From NCBI GenBank assembly GCA_900548265.1, contig URKG01000004.1, positions 1 through 64,000 of the forward strand: a DNA stretch of 64,000 nucleotides, given 5' to 3'. This DNA comes from an uncultured Collinsella sp. GTDB taxonomy: Bacteria > Actinomycetota > Coriobacteriia > Coriobacteriales > Coriobacteriaceae. A model generated the notes under the pieces. It saw only the letters and a program-made list of their open reading frames with translations. It was not told the origin of the DNA and did not search any database. Shown here in pieces: positions 1 through 8,271 of this stretch (within the stretch, counting starts at the first letter, position 1; each line of letters starts with the position of its first letter). The position numbers were made by a program, and so were the translations under genes.

Positions 1-62
1 CCCCAAACTCCCCCACCCACGGTACACACGGCCCACCAACGCGTCGGTGTCTGGCGAAAAAT

Positions 63-124
63 GGGACGGGCCCCAGATTGCCCATGTGCGCAAAAGTGCG
101 TCTCGGCAATCTGGGGCCCGTCCC
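63..124. terminator. Long hairpin terminator downstream of xerD
   Basis: Two perfect 20-base arms (63-82 and 105-124) enclose a 22-base loop that holds a smaller GCGCA/TGCGT-type hairpin. Read on the minus strand, the direction of xerD, the structure is followed by a short T-run (ATTTTTCG), as expected of an intrinsic terminator. The two-level architecture resembles the other long palindromes of this window, but the core motifs of families A and B are not present. Bases 1-62 show nothing I can identify. Confidence 0.75.
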
Positions 125-159
125 CTTTAATATTTATAAATATGCAGGTCAGCGAGGTG

Positions 160-1101
160 CTAGCGATGTGCCAACGGATGCGCCGCCAGATAGACCTCGG
201 TCAGTTGCGTGCGGTCGACATGCGTGTAGACCTGCGTGGTCGAAATATCGGCATGGCCCAAAATCTCCTGCAGCACACGCAGGTCGGCACCGCCCGCGAG
301 CATGTGGGTGGCAAAGGAGTGGCGCAAGGTATGGGGATGGAGCCCCACCAGCCCCACCTGGCGCCCATACCGCTCGCATATCGCATGCACGGCCTGGCGC
401 GACAGGCGACGTCCGTTCTTATTTAAAAAGACCGCCGAGGTCTCTATCCCGTGAGCATGGGCGGCCAGGAGAGTGCGCCCGTCACCTATATAGTGTGTCA
501 GGGCGCGAGCCGCGCTTCCCACCAACGGGGACAGACGCTCCTTGGAGCCCTTACCGCGCACCAGGACAAACCCGTCATCGATATGGATATCGCCCACATC
601 GAGCCCAACCAGCTCACTCACGCGCAAGCCGCAACCATAAAGCACTTCCAAGATGGCATGATCGCGCAGTCCCATCTCGCCCTCGGGAAAGTCTTGATCG
701 AGCAGCGCCGAGACATCCTCCACCGAAAGGTATTCCGGCAGGCGATCTGCCTTTTTGGGCAGGCGCAACGCCGCCGTCGGGTTTTGGGCCACGGCCCCAT
801 CGCGCACCAAAAAGGCATGCAGACCCTTCACGGCAGCAAGCGCGCGCTCCACCGAGGCGTCGGAATAGCCTCCGTCGCGGCGATCGGCAACAAAGCCCTC
901 CACGACCTGACGGCTCACATCTTCAAAAGACGCAATGTCAGCCCGCTCCAGATAGGCGCAGTACGTCGTCAGGTCACGACGGTAGGCCGCAATGGTATTG
1001 CGCGCCAAGCCCCGCTCGACCGCGAGGTAATCGAGATACTCCCCCGCCGCCACAGCGAGCGACGAGGGAGTAGCTTCGGTATGTTCCTGGTTCGCCGGCA
1101 C
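160..1101 (-). CDS. xerD: Tyrosine recombinase XerD
   Basis: Site-specific tyrosine recombinase of about 313 residues that resolves chromosome dimers at dif sites with a XerC partner. The N-terminal SAM-like DNA-binding domain starts near residue 20 (EYLDYLAVERGLARNTI). The catalytic domain shows the conserved Arg in GCGLRVSELVGL, the HTLRHSFATHML motif (HxxR), and LGHADISTTQVYTHV containing the late His and the nucleophilic Tyr. The length is typical of XerC/XerD rather than of a phage integrase. The likely GTG start lies 2 bases after the pyrG stop, so it is probably translated from a pyrG-xerD transcript. XerD rather than XerC is a judgement from overall likeness. Confidence 0.9.
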   Translation of the reverse strand: MPANQEHTEATPSSLAVAAGEYLDYLAVERGLARNTIAAYRRDLTTYCAYLERADIASFEDVSRQVVEGFVADRRDGGYSDASVERALAAVKGLHAFLVRDGAVAQNPTAALRLPKKADRLPEYLSVEDVSALLDQDFPEGEMGLRDHAILEVLYGCGLRVSELVGLDVGDIHIDDGFVLVRGKGSKERLSPLVGSAARALTHYIGDGRTLLAAHAHGIETSAVFLNKNGRRLSRQAVHAICERYGRQVGLVGLHPHTLRHSFATHMLAGGADLRVLQEILGHADISTTQVYTHVDRTQLTEVYLAAHPLAHR

Positions 1102-1103
1102 CC

Positions 1104-2765
1104 TTAGTCCGTAGCGAGGTTCATGGGCGTCACCTGCAGACGGTCGACGCCCTCATGCTGGCCAATCGAGGCGCGCACGAACTCGCGGAACAGCGGCTGC
1201 GGGTTGGTCGGACGGCTCTTGAACTCGGGATGAGCCTGGGTAGCCACATACCACGGATGTACGTCGCGCGGCAGCTCGACCATCTCGACCAGACGCTCGT
1301 CGGGCGAAAGACCCGAGATAACCAGACCGGCGTCCTCGAGCTGGTCACGGAAGGCGTTGTTGAACTCAAAACGGTGACGGTGACGCTCGTAGACGAGCTC
1401 CTCGCCGTATGCCTCGCGCGCGAGGGTATCGGCGGCGAGCTTGCACGGATAGGCGCCCAGGCGCATGGTGCCGCCCTTCTCGGTCACGTCCTCCTGCGAG
1501 CTCATCAGGTCGATGACACTATACGGGCCGTCCGGATCGAACTCGGAAGAGCTGGCGCCGGCAAGGCCGACCACGTTGCGGGCGAACTCGCACACGGCTA
1601 CCTGCATACCCAGGCAAATGCCCAGATACGGAATCTTGTGCTCGCGGGCGAACTCGGCCGCGAGGATCTTGCCCTCCAGGGCGCGCTTGCCAAAGCCGCC
1701 AGGGACCAAGATGCCCGAGGCGTCACCCAGGACCTCGGAGACGTTCTGCTCGTCGAGGCTCTCGCCATCGACCAGCTGCACGTCAACGTGGCGATCGTAG
1801 AACACGCCCGCGTGGTGCAGGGCCTCGATAACCGACAGGTAGGCATCGGGCAGCTGCGTATACTTGCCCACGACGGCGATCTTCACCTTGTCGGCGTGCT
1901 GGTTGGCATGGTTCTGCTTGCGCAGGAACTCGTTCCACTGACTCATGTCGCGCTCACGCGGGTCCAGACCCAGACGCTCGCAAATGCGCAGGTCAAAGTC
2001 CTGCTCGGCGAGCAGCTGCGGAACATCGTAGATGCTCGCGCAGTCCTCGTTGGTAAAGACGCAGTCGGTGTCGACGTCGCAGAAGCTTGCGATCTTGCCG
2101 CGGATGGCATCGTCGATATGGTGATCGGAGCGCAGAACGATAATATCGGGCTGGATACCAAAGCTGCGGAGCTCCTTGACGGAGTGCTGCGTCGGCTTGG
2201 TCTTGACCTCGTGGGCGGCGGCGATATAGGGAACGAGCGACACGTGGATGTAGCAGACGTTCTCGGGGCCGGCCTCCTTGCGATACTGGCGGATGGCCTC
2301 GACAAACGGCTGCGACTCGATGTCACCGATGGTGCCGCCCAACTCAGTGATGACCACGTCGGAGCCGGTCTGCTCCTCAATACGACGGAACTTATCCTTA
2401 ATGGCGTTCGTGACGTGCGGAATCACCTGCACGGTGCCGCCCAAAAAGTCACCGCGACGTTCACGGGCGATCAGGCTCTTATAGATGGCACCAGTCGTAA
2501 AGTTGGAATCGCGGGTCAGGTTCTCATCAATAAAGCGCTCGTAGTGGCCCAGGTCCAGATCGGACTCGTAGCCGTCCTCGGTCACAAAGACCTCGCCATG
2601 CTGGAACGGGCTCATGGTGCCGGGGTCGACGTTCAGATACGGGTCGGCCTTTTGCATCGTTACCTTGTAGCCGCGCGACTTGAGCAGACGGCCCAGCGAG
2701 GCCGCGGTAATACCCTTGCCCAGAGACGAAACCACGCCGCCGGTCACGAACACATGCTTGGTCAT
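1104..2765 (-). CDS. pyrG: CTP synthase
   Basis: CTP synthase (553 residues) makes CTP from UTP, ATP and glutamine, the last step of de novo pyrimidine nucleotide synthesis. The N-terminal amidoligase domain begins with VFVTGGVVSSLGKGI (P-loop) and contains the GTIGDIES signature. The C-terminal class I glutamine amidotransferase domain has the nucleophile Cys in YLGICLGMQ and the His/Glu in AHPEFKSRP. The length is normal. An AGGT-type ribosome-binding site lies 9 bases upstream of the ATG. It is followed almost immediately by xerD on the same strand. Confidence 0.98.
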   Translation of the reverse strand: MTKHVFVTGGVVSSLGKGITAASLGRLLKSRGYKVTMQKADPYLNVDPGTMSPFQHGEVFVTEDGYESDLDLGHYERFIDENLTRDSNFTTGAIYKSLIARERRGDFLGGTVQVIPHVTNAIKDKFRRIEEQTGSDVVITELGGTIGDIESQPFVEAIRQYRKEAGPENVCYIHVSLVPYIAAAHEVKTKPTQHSVKELRSFGIQPDIIVLRSDHHIDDAIRGKIASFCDVDTDCVFTNEDCASIYDVPQLLAEQDFDLRICERLGLDPRERDMSQWNEFLRKQNHANQHADKVKIAVVGKYTQLPDAYLSVIEALHHAGVFYDRHVDVQLVDGESLDEQNVSEVLGDASGILVPGGFGKRALEGKILAAEFAREHKIPYLGICLGMQVAVCEFARNVVGLAGASSSEFDPDGPYSVIDLMSSQEDVTEKGGTMRLGAYPCKLAADTLAREAYGEELVYERHRHRFEFNNAFRDQLEDAGLVISGLSPDERLVEMVELPRDVHPWYVATQAHPEFKSRPTNPQPLFREFVRASIGQHEGVDRLQVTPMNLATD

Positions 2766-2893
2766 ATTGAGTTACCTGCGCTTCCCGTAGAAGTTGTCCA
2801 TACACATCTTACGGGTCTTCATTGTAATACTCGCGACGCGCGCCGCACACAATTTTTCTTACGCGCAATCGCATTTCTCCATCTCGAAACAAA

Positions 2894-2919
2894 ACGCCGC
2901 CCAGTTGCCCAGGCGGCGT
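2894..2919 (-). terminator. Intrinsic terminator of the winged-helix gene
   Basis: An 8-bp GC-rich stem (ACGCCGCC paired with GGCGGCGT) with a 10-base loop, followed on the minus strand by GTTTTG. It lies 25 bases after the stop of the 2944-3282 gene. Confidence 0.75.
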
Positions 2920-2943
2920 CGCTTCCACTATGAATGCACGCTG

Positions 2944-3282
2944 TTATCGATCGGCGGCTTCATCCTCGATCAAGTCCTTCACGAGCATACCGGCACGGAT
3001 GCCCTCTAGATACCATTCGCCACGCTCCGTGAGACAAATACCATTTGCGAGCTGGCCGCCGTCGTCGCTGTAGCGCGAGACGACCTCGATGATGTCTTCG
3101 GATTCCAAGCGTTCAATTGCCGCGCGGGCGCGATACGGAGACACCCCCACACGCTCGGCAAGCGTCTTGCGCGAAAAGCCATAAAATCCGCCGTTGTCTT
3201 CGGACAGCTGTGCGATCTCCATCAGCACCTGCACCTCGACACGCTTCATATCGTTGACACTCGCACGACCCTTGCCAGCCAT
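2944..3282 (-). CDS. Small winged-helix DNA-binding protein
   Basis: Protein of 112 residues starting MAGKGRASVNDMKRVEV. The ATG at 3282 has a GAGGAGG ribosome-binding site 5 bases upstream; a longer open frame upstream has no such site. The middle (GFSRKTLAERVGVSPYRARAAIERLESEDII) reads as a helix-turn-helix followed by a recognition helix, then a beta wing (ICLTERGEWYLEGI). This pattern resembles Rrf2/MarR-like small winged-helix regulators, but I see no effector domain or metal-binding cysteines. Target genes are unknown. It is a single-gene unit with its own terminator. Confidence 0.75.
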   Translation of the reverse strand: MAGKGRASVNDMKRVEVQVLMEIAQLSEDNGGFYGFSRKTLAERVGVSPYRARAAIERLESEDIIEVVSRYSDDGGQLANGICLTERGEWYLEGIRAGMLVKDLIEDEAADR

Positions 3283-3474
3283 GGCAGCCTCCTCAAACCG
3301 AGCACGGGCATCACCTGCACCGTGCGCGACCGGCACACCCCATGATGGCCGGCAACATCCATCATGCGGCATCCCCGCAAAAGGATGAAACAGTTAGGGT
3401 TATTGTATACCGCCCAAATCGCTTATAGGCAGGTAAACGGGCTATTTTTAGGTTAAACGGTAGCTTTGTTGATA

Positions 3475-3512
3475 AAAGGGGCACACCGAATGCATACCCG
3501 ATGCGCCCCTTT
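3475..3512 (-). terminator. Intrinsic terminator of the DUF1846 gene
   Basis: Stem AAAGGGGC/GCCCCTTT around a 22-base loop containing the small GCAT-type palindrome. On the minus strand it ends in a run of T (CCCCTTTTATC). It lies 20 bases after the DUF1846 stop. Confidence 0.8.
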
Positions 3513-3531
3513 CAGACCAATTAATCCAGGC

Positions 3532-5013
3532 TTAGCGGTGGAAGAAACCACGGCGCTCGAACTTGGGCTCGCAGCACACGTTGATGCCCAGCTTGCGCAA
3601 CACCGTCTCGTCCGTCGGCGAGATGATCACGCTAAAGAAGGCATCGCAGCCGCGCAGCTGCTCCAGGCCCGAAAGGACGCGGGCCGCCGTCTCGCTCGTT
3701 GCCGAGGTGATCGAGAGCGCCATAAGCGTCTCGTCGGTGTGCAGGCGCGGGTTCTTGCTACCCAGGAAATGCGTCTTGAGCTTGCTGATAGGCTCGATCG
3801 CCTCATCGCTAATGACCTCGAGCTCAAGGTCAACGCCCGAGACATGCTTAAGTGCGTTCATGATGAGCGAGCTCGCGGCGCCCAGGCGCGTGGAAGTCTT
3901 GCCGGTCACCACGGAGCCATCGGGCATGACCATGGCGCCTACGGGGCCACCCGTCAGCTGCTCCCTGGTAAGGGCGGCCGAGCGTGCCGGCGAGTAGTTC
4001 TTGTCGATACCGGCCTTCTTCATAATGATCTTGAGACGGTCGACTTGCTCATCGCCCACGCCGGTACGGCGCACATTTTCGACCGCGGTAAAGTAGCGGC
4101 GGACGATCTCCATCTTGGAAGCGTCGCGGCAGGCATCGTCATCGGTAATAGCAAAACCGACCATATTGACGCCCATGTCCGTGGGGCTCTGGTAGGGGCT
4201 CTTGCCCAGGATCTTTTCCATCAGAGCACGGACCACCGGGAAAGCCTCGACGTCACGGTTGTAGTTGACCGTGGTCTTGTTGTAGGCCTCCAAGTGGAAG
4301 GAGTCGATGATATTGGCGTCGTCGAGATCTGCCGTGGCCGCCTCGTAGGCGATGTTGACCGGATGCGTGAGGGGAAGGTTCCAGACCGGGAAGGTCTCGA
4401 ACTTGGCGTAGCCGGCGGCGGTGCCGTGTTTGTGCTCGTGATAAAGCTGCGACAGGCAGGTGGCGAGCTTACCCGAGCCAGGACCCGGCGCGGTGACCAC
4501 GACGAGCGGACGGGTGGTCTCGACAAACTCGTTCTTGCCATAGCCGTCGTCGGACACGATCAAATCGACGTCGTGGGGATAGCCCTCGATGGGATAGTGC
4601 AGCTTGGCGGGAATGCCGAGCGCGTTCAGGCGATTGCGGAAGACATCGGCGGCGGGCTGGCCGGCGTACTGGGTGATAACCACGGCCGCGACAGCAAAAC
4701 CGTTGCCGCGGAACAGGTCGACCAGGCGCAAGACGTCCTCGTCATAGGTAATGCCCAGGTCGCCACGGGCCTTATTCTTCTCGATGTGGTTCGCGTTGAT
4801 CGCGATGATGACCTCAACGTCATCGGCAATGCTCTTGAGCATGCGGAACTTGCTGTCCGGTTCAAAACCCGGCAGCACGCGACTCGCGTGATAGTCGTCA
4901 AACAGCTTGCCGCCAAACTCCAAATACAGCTTGCCGCCAAACTGCGAGATACGCTCTTTAATATGAGCGGCCTGCAGCTCGATATACTTCGCGTTGTCGA
5001 AACCCTGGCGCAT
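3532..5013 (-). CDS. DUF1846 (UPF0371) family protein
   Basis: Protein of 493 residues recognisable as the DUF1846/UPF0371 family by MRQGFDNAKYIELQ at the start, the FGGKLFDDYHASRVLPGF block and the conserved central region VVTAPGPGSGKLATCLSQL, which looks like a nucleotide-binding loop. Family members are cytosolic, about 500 residues long, common in Firmicutes and Actinobacteria, and have no settled biochemical role. The ATG at 5013 has a GGGAG site 7 bases upstream, whereas the ATG eight codons earlier has none, so the shorter start was chosen. It stands alone between its own terminator and a 500-bp intergenic region. Confidence 0.85.
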   Translation of the reverse strand: MRQGFDNAKYIELQAAHIKERISQFGGKLYLEFGGKLFDDYHASRVLPGFEPDSKFRMLKSIADDVEVIIAINANHIEKNKARGDLGITYDEDVLRLVDLFRGNGFAVAAVVITQYAGQPAADVFRNRLNALGIPAKLHYPIEGYPHDVDLIVSDDGYGKNEFVETTRPLVVVTAPGPGSGKLATCLSQLYHEHKHGTAAGYAKFETFPVWNLPLTHPVNIAYEAATADLDDANIIDSFHLEAYNKTTVNYNRDVEAFPVVRALMEKILGKSPYQSPTDMGVNMVGFAITDDDACRDASKMEIVRRYFTAVENVRRTGVGDEQVDRLKIIMKKAGIDKNYSPARSAALTREQLTGGPVGAMVMPDGSVVTGKTSTRLGAASSLIMNALKHVSGVDLELEVISDEAIEPISKLKTHFLGSKNPRLHTDETLMALSITSATSETAARVLSGLEQLRGCDAFFSVIISPTDETVLRKLGINVCCEPKFERRGFFHR

Positions 5014-5120
5014 GTATGGCTCCCGTCCCGTTTCCATTTAGTGTTCTAGGCGATTATAACGGAGCAGGCCCTCCCCAACACCCAAGCAGCCAACGGGCAT
5101 CAACCAAACACGTCATCGAT

Positions 5121-5189
5121 AAGTTGCGGTGAAATAGTTCCCGTTTAACCCCTCAAGACGGCCAAACAGGAACTATTCCACCGTAACTT
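5121..5189. repeat. Long imperfect palindrome, 21-base arms
   Basis: Arms 5121-5141 and 5169-5189 pair over 21 positions with two G-T/A-C mismatches. The loop contains a weaker GTTT/AAAC pairing. On the plus strand it is followed by CCCCTTTTTGG. It lies upstream of the DUF1846 gene and next to the family A element at 5257-5402. It could end stray transcription in either direction; it carries neither the family A nor the family B core. Confidence 0.7.
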
Positions 5190-5256
5190 CCCCTTTTTGG
5201 TTCAAACAAACCTGGCCTTTGTATCAATAATGGAAACGTCACAGGTGGAGCATAAG

Positions 5257-5402
5257 TCAGCGAAAGCCCGCCAGAGCGAGCAAGGTGACGTGAAAGAGGA
5301 GGGCATAGGCCTTTTGGCCATGCCCGACGATTGAACGTCAGATTGCCGCTCTGGCGGGCTTGCAGCGTCGAGTGGTTCCGGCGTTTGGTAAAACGCCGGA
5401 AC
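5257..5402 (+). repeat. Family A structured palindromic element (copy 1)
   Basis: The element starts with a 14-bp perfect outer stem (5265-5278 with 5347-5360). Inside it is a GCAA..TGACGT/ACGTCA..TTGC stem with a GG/GA internal loop. Next comes an asymmetric loop with the constant sequence GAAAGAGGAG opposite TTGAACG, then an apical hairpin with a TTTT loop. It is followed by the linker GCAGCGTCGA and a second perfect 12-bp hairpin (5375-5402). The copy at 52933-53080 is nearly identical in reverse orientation, with compensated stem changes. It lies between the transporter gene's 3' end and the DUF1846 promoter. Confidence 0.85.
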
Positions 5403-5410
5403 ACAAGAGC

Positions 5411-5441
5411 GCCCCCTCCCGCGCACGGAACGGGAGGGGGC
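5411..5441 (-). terminator. GC-rich hairpin in the 3' region of the YfcC-type gene
   Basis: A perfect 11-bp stem (GCCCCCTCCCG with its complement). It lies about 100 bases downstream of the transporter stop. The intervening 5442-5543 also folds into two short hairpins (around 5460-5481 and 5494-5512), so this mRNA seems to have a long, structured 3' end. Confidence 0.6.
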
Positions 5442-5543
5442 TAAAGGTAGGAGTCTACCGGTGGGTTTACCCCACCGGACAGACGATGACCAGATGATCC
5501 TTTACAGGATCGTCAAGGTTTCCGTGGGGTACCCGTTGGGTAC

Positions 5544-7022
5544 TTAGATCAACACGCAAGCGACGGTCAGGATGATGGCGCAGACGACGGAGAGCGCGAC
5601 GATGAGCTTAAGGGCAAACTTGAGCCAGGTCGTCCACTCGATCTTGGCCAGGGCGAGACCGCCCATGATGGCGCCGGAGGTCGGGGTGAACAGGTTCACG
5701 ACACCGATGGCGGCGGAGAAGATCATGACCATGACCTCAGGCGAGAAGCCAAGCTTAACAGCCAGCGGTCCCATGATGGGCATGGAGACGGTGGCCATAC
5801 CGGAGGTCGAGGGGATCAGGAAGGACAGGCCGAAGTAGACCAGGAAGCTCATGGGAGCGAAGATCACGCCGGACAGGCCAGCCAAGGCATTGGCGGCAGC
5901 GTCGAGGACGTAAACGTCGAGGCCGGTGTTAGCCATGAGGACGGAGATACCACGGGCGAGGGCGATGACGAGAACAACGGACATCATGTCGGCAGCGCCG
6001 GTGATGAAGGTGTTAACGATCTGCTTCTCGGACAGGCCACCGATGATACCGATCAGGACGGCCATGAGGAAGAACCAGGTGGAAGCCTCGTCGAAGTACC
6101 ACTGGCCAATGGGCAGGCCGGTGATCAGGGCAGACCAGCCCTGGACGACGGCATTACCGTCGGCGTCGTAGACAGCGCCAGCGTCGAAGAAGTTGGCGAC
6201 GCCCTCGTTGAGGTCGGCCAGCGGAATGAAGCCGACGATCATGACGACGAAGGTGAAGGCGAAGGCGATCAGAACACCCTTCTGACGACCGGTGAGCTTG
6301 ACCTCCTTGTGGACCTCGGAAGCAGCCTTGCCGTGAGCCTCTTCGGCGTCCTTGAGCTCCTGCATCGACAGGATGGTGGAACCCTTGTCAGCCTTGACCT
6401 TCTTGGCATAGTTCATCACGAAGACAATGGACATAGCGGTAGTGACAATCCACAGGACGGCACCAAGGCCGATGATGATGGACTGGTTGACCTCAATGCC
6501 AACGCCGGTCAGAGCGTCGACGGCAGCGCCGACGGCGAACGGGTTAACCGTGGAGCCCAGGCAGCCGCAGCCAGCACCGAGCAGGACGGTAGCGGCGCCG
6601 ACCATGGGGTCGAAGCCAGCGGCCATCATGGTAGCGGCGAGCAGGGCGTAGAAGGGAACGGTCTCCTCGCACATACCATAGGTGGTACCACCGAGGGAGA
6701 AGATGAGCATCAGCACGGGAATGAGCATGATCTCGTTACCCTTAAGCTTCTGCACCAGGACGGCGATACCGTTGTCCAGAGCGCCGGTCTCGGTCATCAT
6801 GCCGAGGAAGCCGCCCAGGATCATAACGAAGAGGCAGACGGGCAGAGCGTCAGCGAAGCCCTTAATCGGGGCGGTGCAGAAATCGCTCAGACGGGCGGCA
6901 GTAACCGCGCCGCCGGACGTGCCGGAGACGATAACGGTAATCACTGCAACAATTGCCAGCAGAGCTAGAAGAATGGTGAACGATGAAGGCATACCGCGCT
7001 TTTTCTTAGCGGTCTCAGTCAT
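5544..7022 (-). CDS. YfcC-family transporter, probable arginine/ornithine exchanger
   Basis: Polytopic membrane protein of 492 residues with roughly a dozen hydrophobic segments. Recognisable YfcC/DcuC-superfamily blocks include GGFLGMMTETGALDNGI, SLGGTTYGMCEETVPFY and LIPSTSGMATVSMPI. Members of this ion-transporter superfamily move C4-dicarboxylates or basic amino acids. Its place directly after arcA and the ornithine carbamoyltransferase on the same strand suggests arginine uptake in exchange for ornithine, the role of ArcD in other bacteria; this is inference. The ATG at 7022 was chosen because a GGGGGG site lies about 8 bases upstream. A soluble insert near residues 215-250 is rich in charged residues. 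Confidence 0.85.
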   Translation of the reverse strand: MTETAKKKRGMPSSFTILLALLAIVAVITVIVSGTSGGAVTAARLSDFCTAPIKGFADALPVCLFVMILGGFLGMMTETGALDNGIAVLVQKLKGNEIMLIPVLMLIFSLGGTTYGMCEETVPFYALLAATMMAAGFDPMVGAATVLLGAGCGCLGSTVNPFAVGAAVDALTGVGIEVNQSIIIGLGAVLWIVTTAMSIVFVMNYAKKVKADKGSTILSMQELKDAEEAHGKAASEVHKEVKLTGRQKGVLIAFAFTFVVMIVGFIPLADLNEGVANFFDAGAVYDADGNAVVQGWSALITGLPIGQWYFDEASTWFFLMAVLIGIIGGLSEKQIVNTFITGAADMMSVVLVIALARGISVLMANTGLDVYVLDAAANALAGLSGVIFAPMSFLVYFGLSFLIPSTSGMATVSMPIMGPLAVKLGFSPEVMVMIFSAAIGVVNLFTPTSGAIMGGLALAKIEWTTWLKFALKLIVALSVVCAIILTVACVLI

Positions 7023-7124
7023 GGTTCTCATCCCCCCCTTCATAAATCATTTAACTTTCTCGCGCGAAGCGGATCTTCCGTGCCGTGCCCACCGCCCGAT
7101 GCGAGATATTTACCAGACAAAGCC

Positions 7125-7154
7125 GCTCGGGGTGTGCAGCAATACACCCCGAGC
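7125..7154 (-). terminator. Intercistronic hairpin between the carbamoyltransferase and transporter genes
   Basis: A perfect 11-bp stem (GCTCGGGGTGT and its complement) with an 8-base loop, 17 bases after the carbamoyltransferase stop. No strong T-run follows, so it may be a partial terminator or an mRNA-stabilising hairpin that lowers transporter expression relative to the enzymes. Confidence 0.6.
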
Positions 7155-7170
7155 GAGATGCTAGATGCTC

Positions 7171-8166
7171 TTACTTGAGCGTGGCGTACATGACAGCCTT
7201 GATGGTGTGCATGCGGTTCTCGGCCTCGTCGAAGACCTTGGAAGCGGGGCTCTCGAAGACCTCGTCGGTGACCTCCTGCTCGGTGATGCCGAACTGCTCG
7301 CACTTCTCGGCGCCAATCGTGGTGTTGGTGTCGTGGAAGCTAGGCAGGCAGTGCAGGAAGATGGCACCTGGGTTGGCCATAGCCATGACCTCGGAGGTAA
7401 CGCGATACGGGGTGAGCTGAGCGATGCGCTCGGCCCAGACCTCGTCGGGCTCGCCCATGGAGACCCACACATCGGTGTAGATAACGTCGGCACCGGTGAC
7501 GCCGTCCTTGACGTCAGTGGTCAGCTTGATGGTGCAGCCGTTAGCCTCGGCGATGGGCTTGCAGGCCTCGATGACGTCGTCAGCGGGCATGCACTCCTCG
7601 GGGCCGCAGGCCACGAAGTTCATGCCGAGCTTGGAGCAGACAACCATGAGGGAGCGAGCGACATTGTTCTTGCAGTCGCCCATGAAGACGAGGGTCTTGC
7701 CCTTGATGTCGTAGTTGAAGTTCTCCTGGACGGTCAGGATGTCGGCGAGCATCTGGGTGGGGTGCCACTCGGTGGTCAGGCCGTTCCACACGGGCACGCC
7801 GGACTTGGCAGCGAGCTCCTCGACGTCGTCCTGTGCAAAGCCACGGAACTCGATGCCGTCATACATGCGGCCGAGAACGCGGGCGGTGTCCTCGATGGAC
7901 TCCTTCTTGCCCATCTGCGACGAACCGGGATCGAGGTAGGTGACGCCCATGCCCAGATCCATGCCGCCGACCTCGAAGGCGCAGCGGGTACGAGTGGAGG
8001 TCTTCTGGAAGAGCAGGACGATGTTCTTGCCCTCGAGATAGCGGTGCGGAACGCCAGCGCGCTTCATGTCCTTGAAGTTCTTGGAAAGCTTGAGCAAGTA
8101 CTCGATCTCCTCGGTGGAGAGGTCGAGGAGCTTGAGGAAGCTACGGCCGGAGAGGTTAACACCCAT
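7171..8166 (-). CDS. arcB: Ornithine carbamoyltransferase (catabolic)
   Basis: 331-residue ornithine carbamoyltransferase. In the arginine deiminase pathway it splits citrulline with phosphate into ornithine and carbamoyl phosphate. Diagnostic motifs are FQKTSTRTRCAFEV (carbamoyl-phosphate binding, STRTR), FHDTNT, and FLHCLPSFHD containing the HCLP motif of the ornithine site. The start MGVNLSGRSFLKLLDL has an AAAGGA site 8 bases upstream; the frame continues further upstream without one. The catabolic role comes from position between arcA and the transporter. No carbamate kinase gene (arcC) is in this cluster. Confidence 0.95.
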   Translation of the reverse strand: MGVNLSGRSFLKLLDLSTEEIEYLLKLSKNFKDMKRAGVPHRYLEGKNIVLLFQKTSTRTRCAFEVGGMDLGMGVTYLDPGSSQMGKKESIEDTARVLGRMYDGIEFRGFAQDDVEELAAKSGVPVWNGLTTEWHPTQMLADILTVQENFNYDIKGKTLVFMGDCKNNVARSLMVVCSKLGMNFVACGPEECMPADDVIEACKPIAEANGCTIKLTTDVKDGVTGADVIYTDVWVSMGEPDEVWAERIAQLTPYRVTSEVMAMANPGAIFLHCLPSFHDTNTTIGAEKCEQFGITEQEVTDEVFESPASKVFDEAENRMHTIKAVMYATLK

Positions 8167-8211
8167 GGTTCGTATCCTTTCGAAAAAATGAATTACGTAA
8201 GTATTAGTGTT

Positions 8212-8259
8212 GCCCGTTTGACGGGCGAAACCGGTGCGGTTGTAGGGGGACCGCACCGG
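8212..8259 (-). terminator. Tandem hairpins between arcA copy 1 and the carbamoyltransferase gene
   Basis: Two hairpins lie in the 105-base gap. One is a 10-bp stem (8231-8240 with 8250-8259); the other is a 6-bp stem GCCCGT/ACGGGC (8212-8226). Neither is followed by a long T-run in the reading direction. They probably attenuate or process the arcA-arcB transcript rather than end it fully. Confidence 0.55.
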
Positions 8260-8271
8260 AAACGGAAAGAC

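Noticed and set aside
160..1101. Possible phage or integrative-element integrase
   Set aside because: The size, motif spacing and linkage to pyrG fit chromosomal XerD; no attachment-site repeats or phage genes are nearby.
1155..2933. 592-codon plus-strand frame opposite pyrG, and similar long frames opposite 3532-5013, 40451-41707 and 37004-38755
   Set aside because: Antisense shadows of strongly supported genes in high-GC DNA; the translations are low-complexity and show no motif.
5121..5189. Membership of family A or B
   Set aside because: It is a long palindrome but lacks both cores (GAAAGAGGAG/TTGAACG and GTCCT/GCGGAA).
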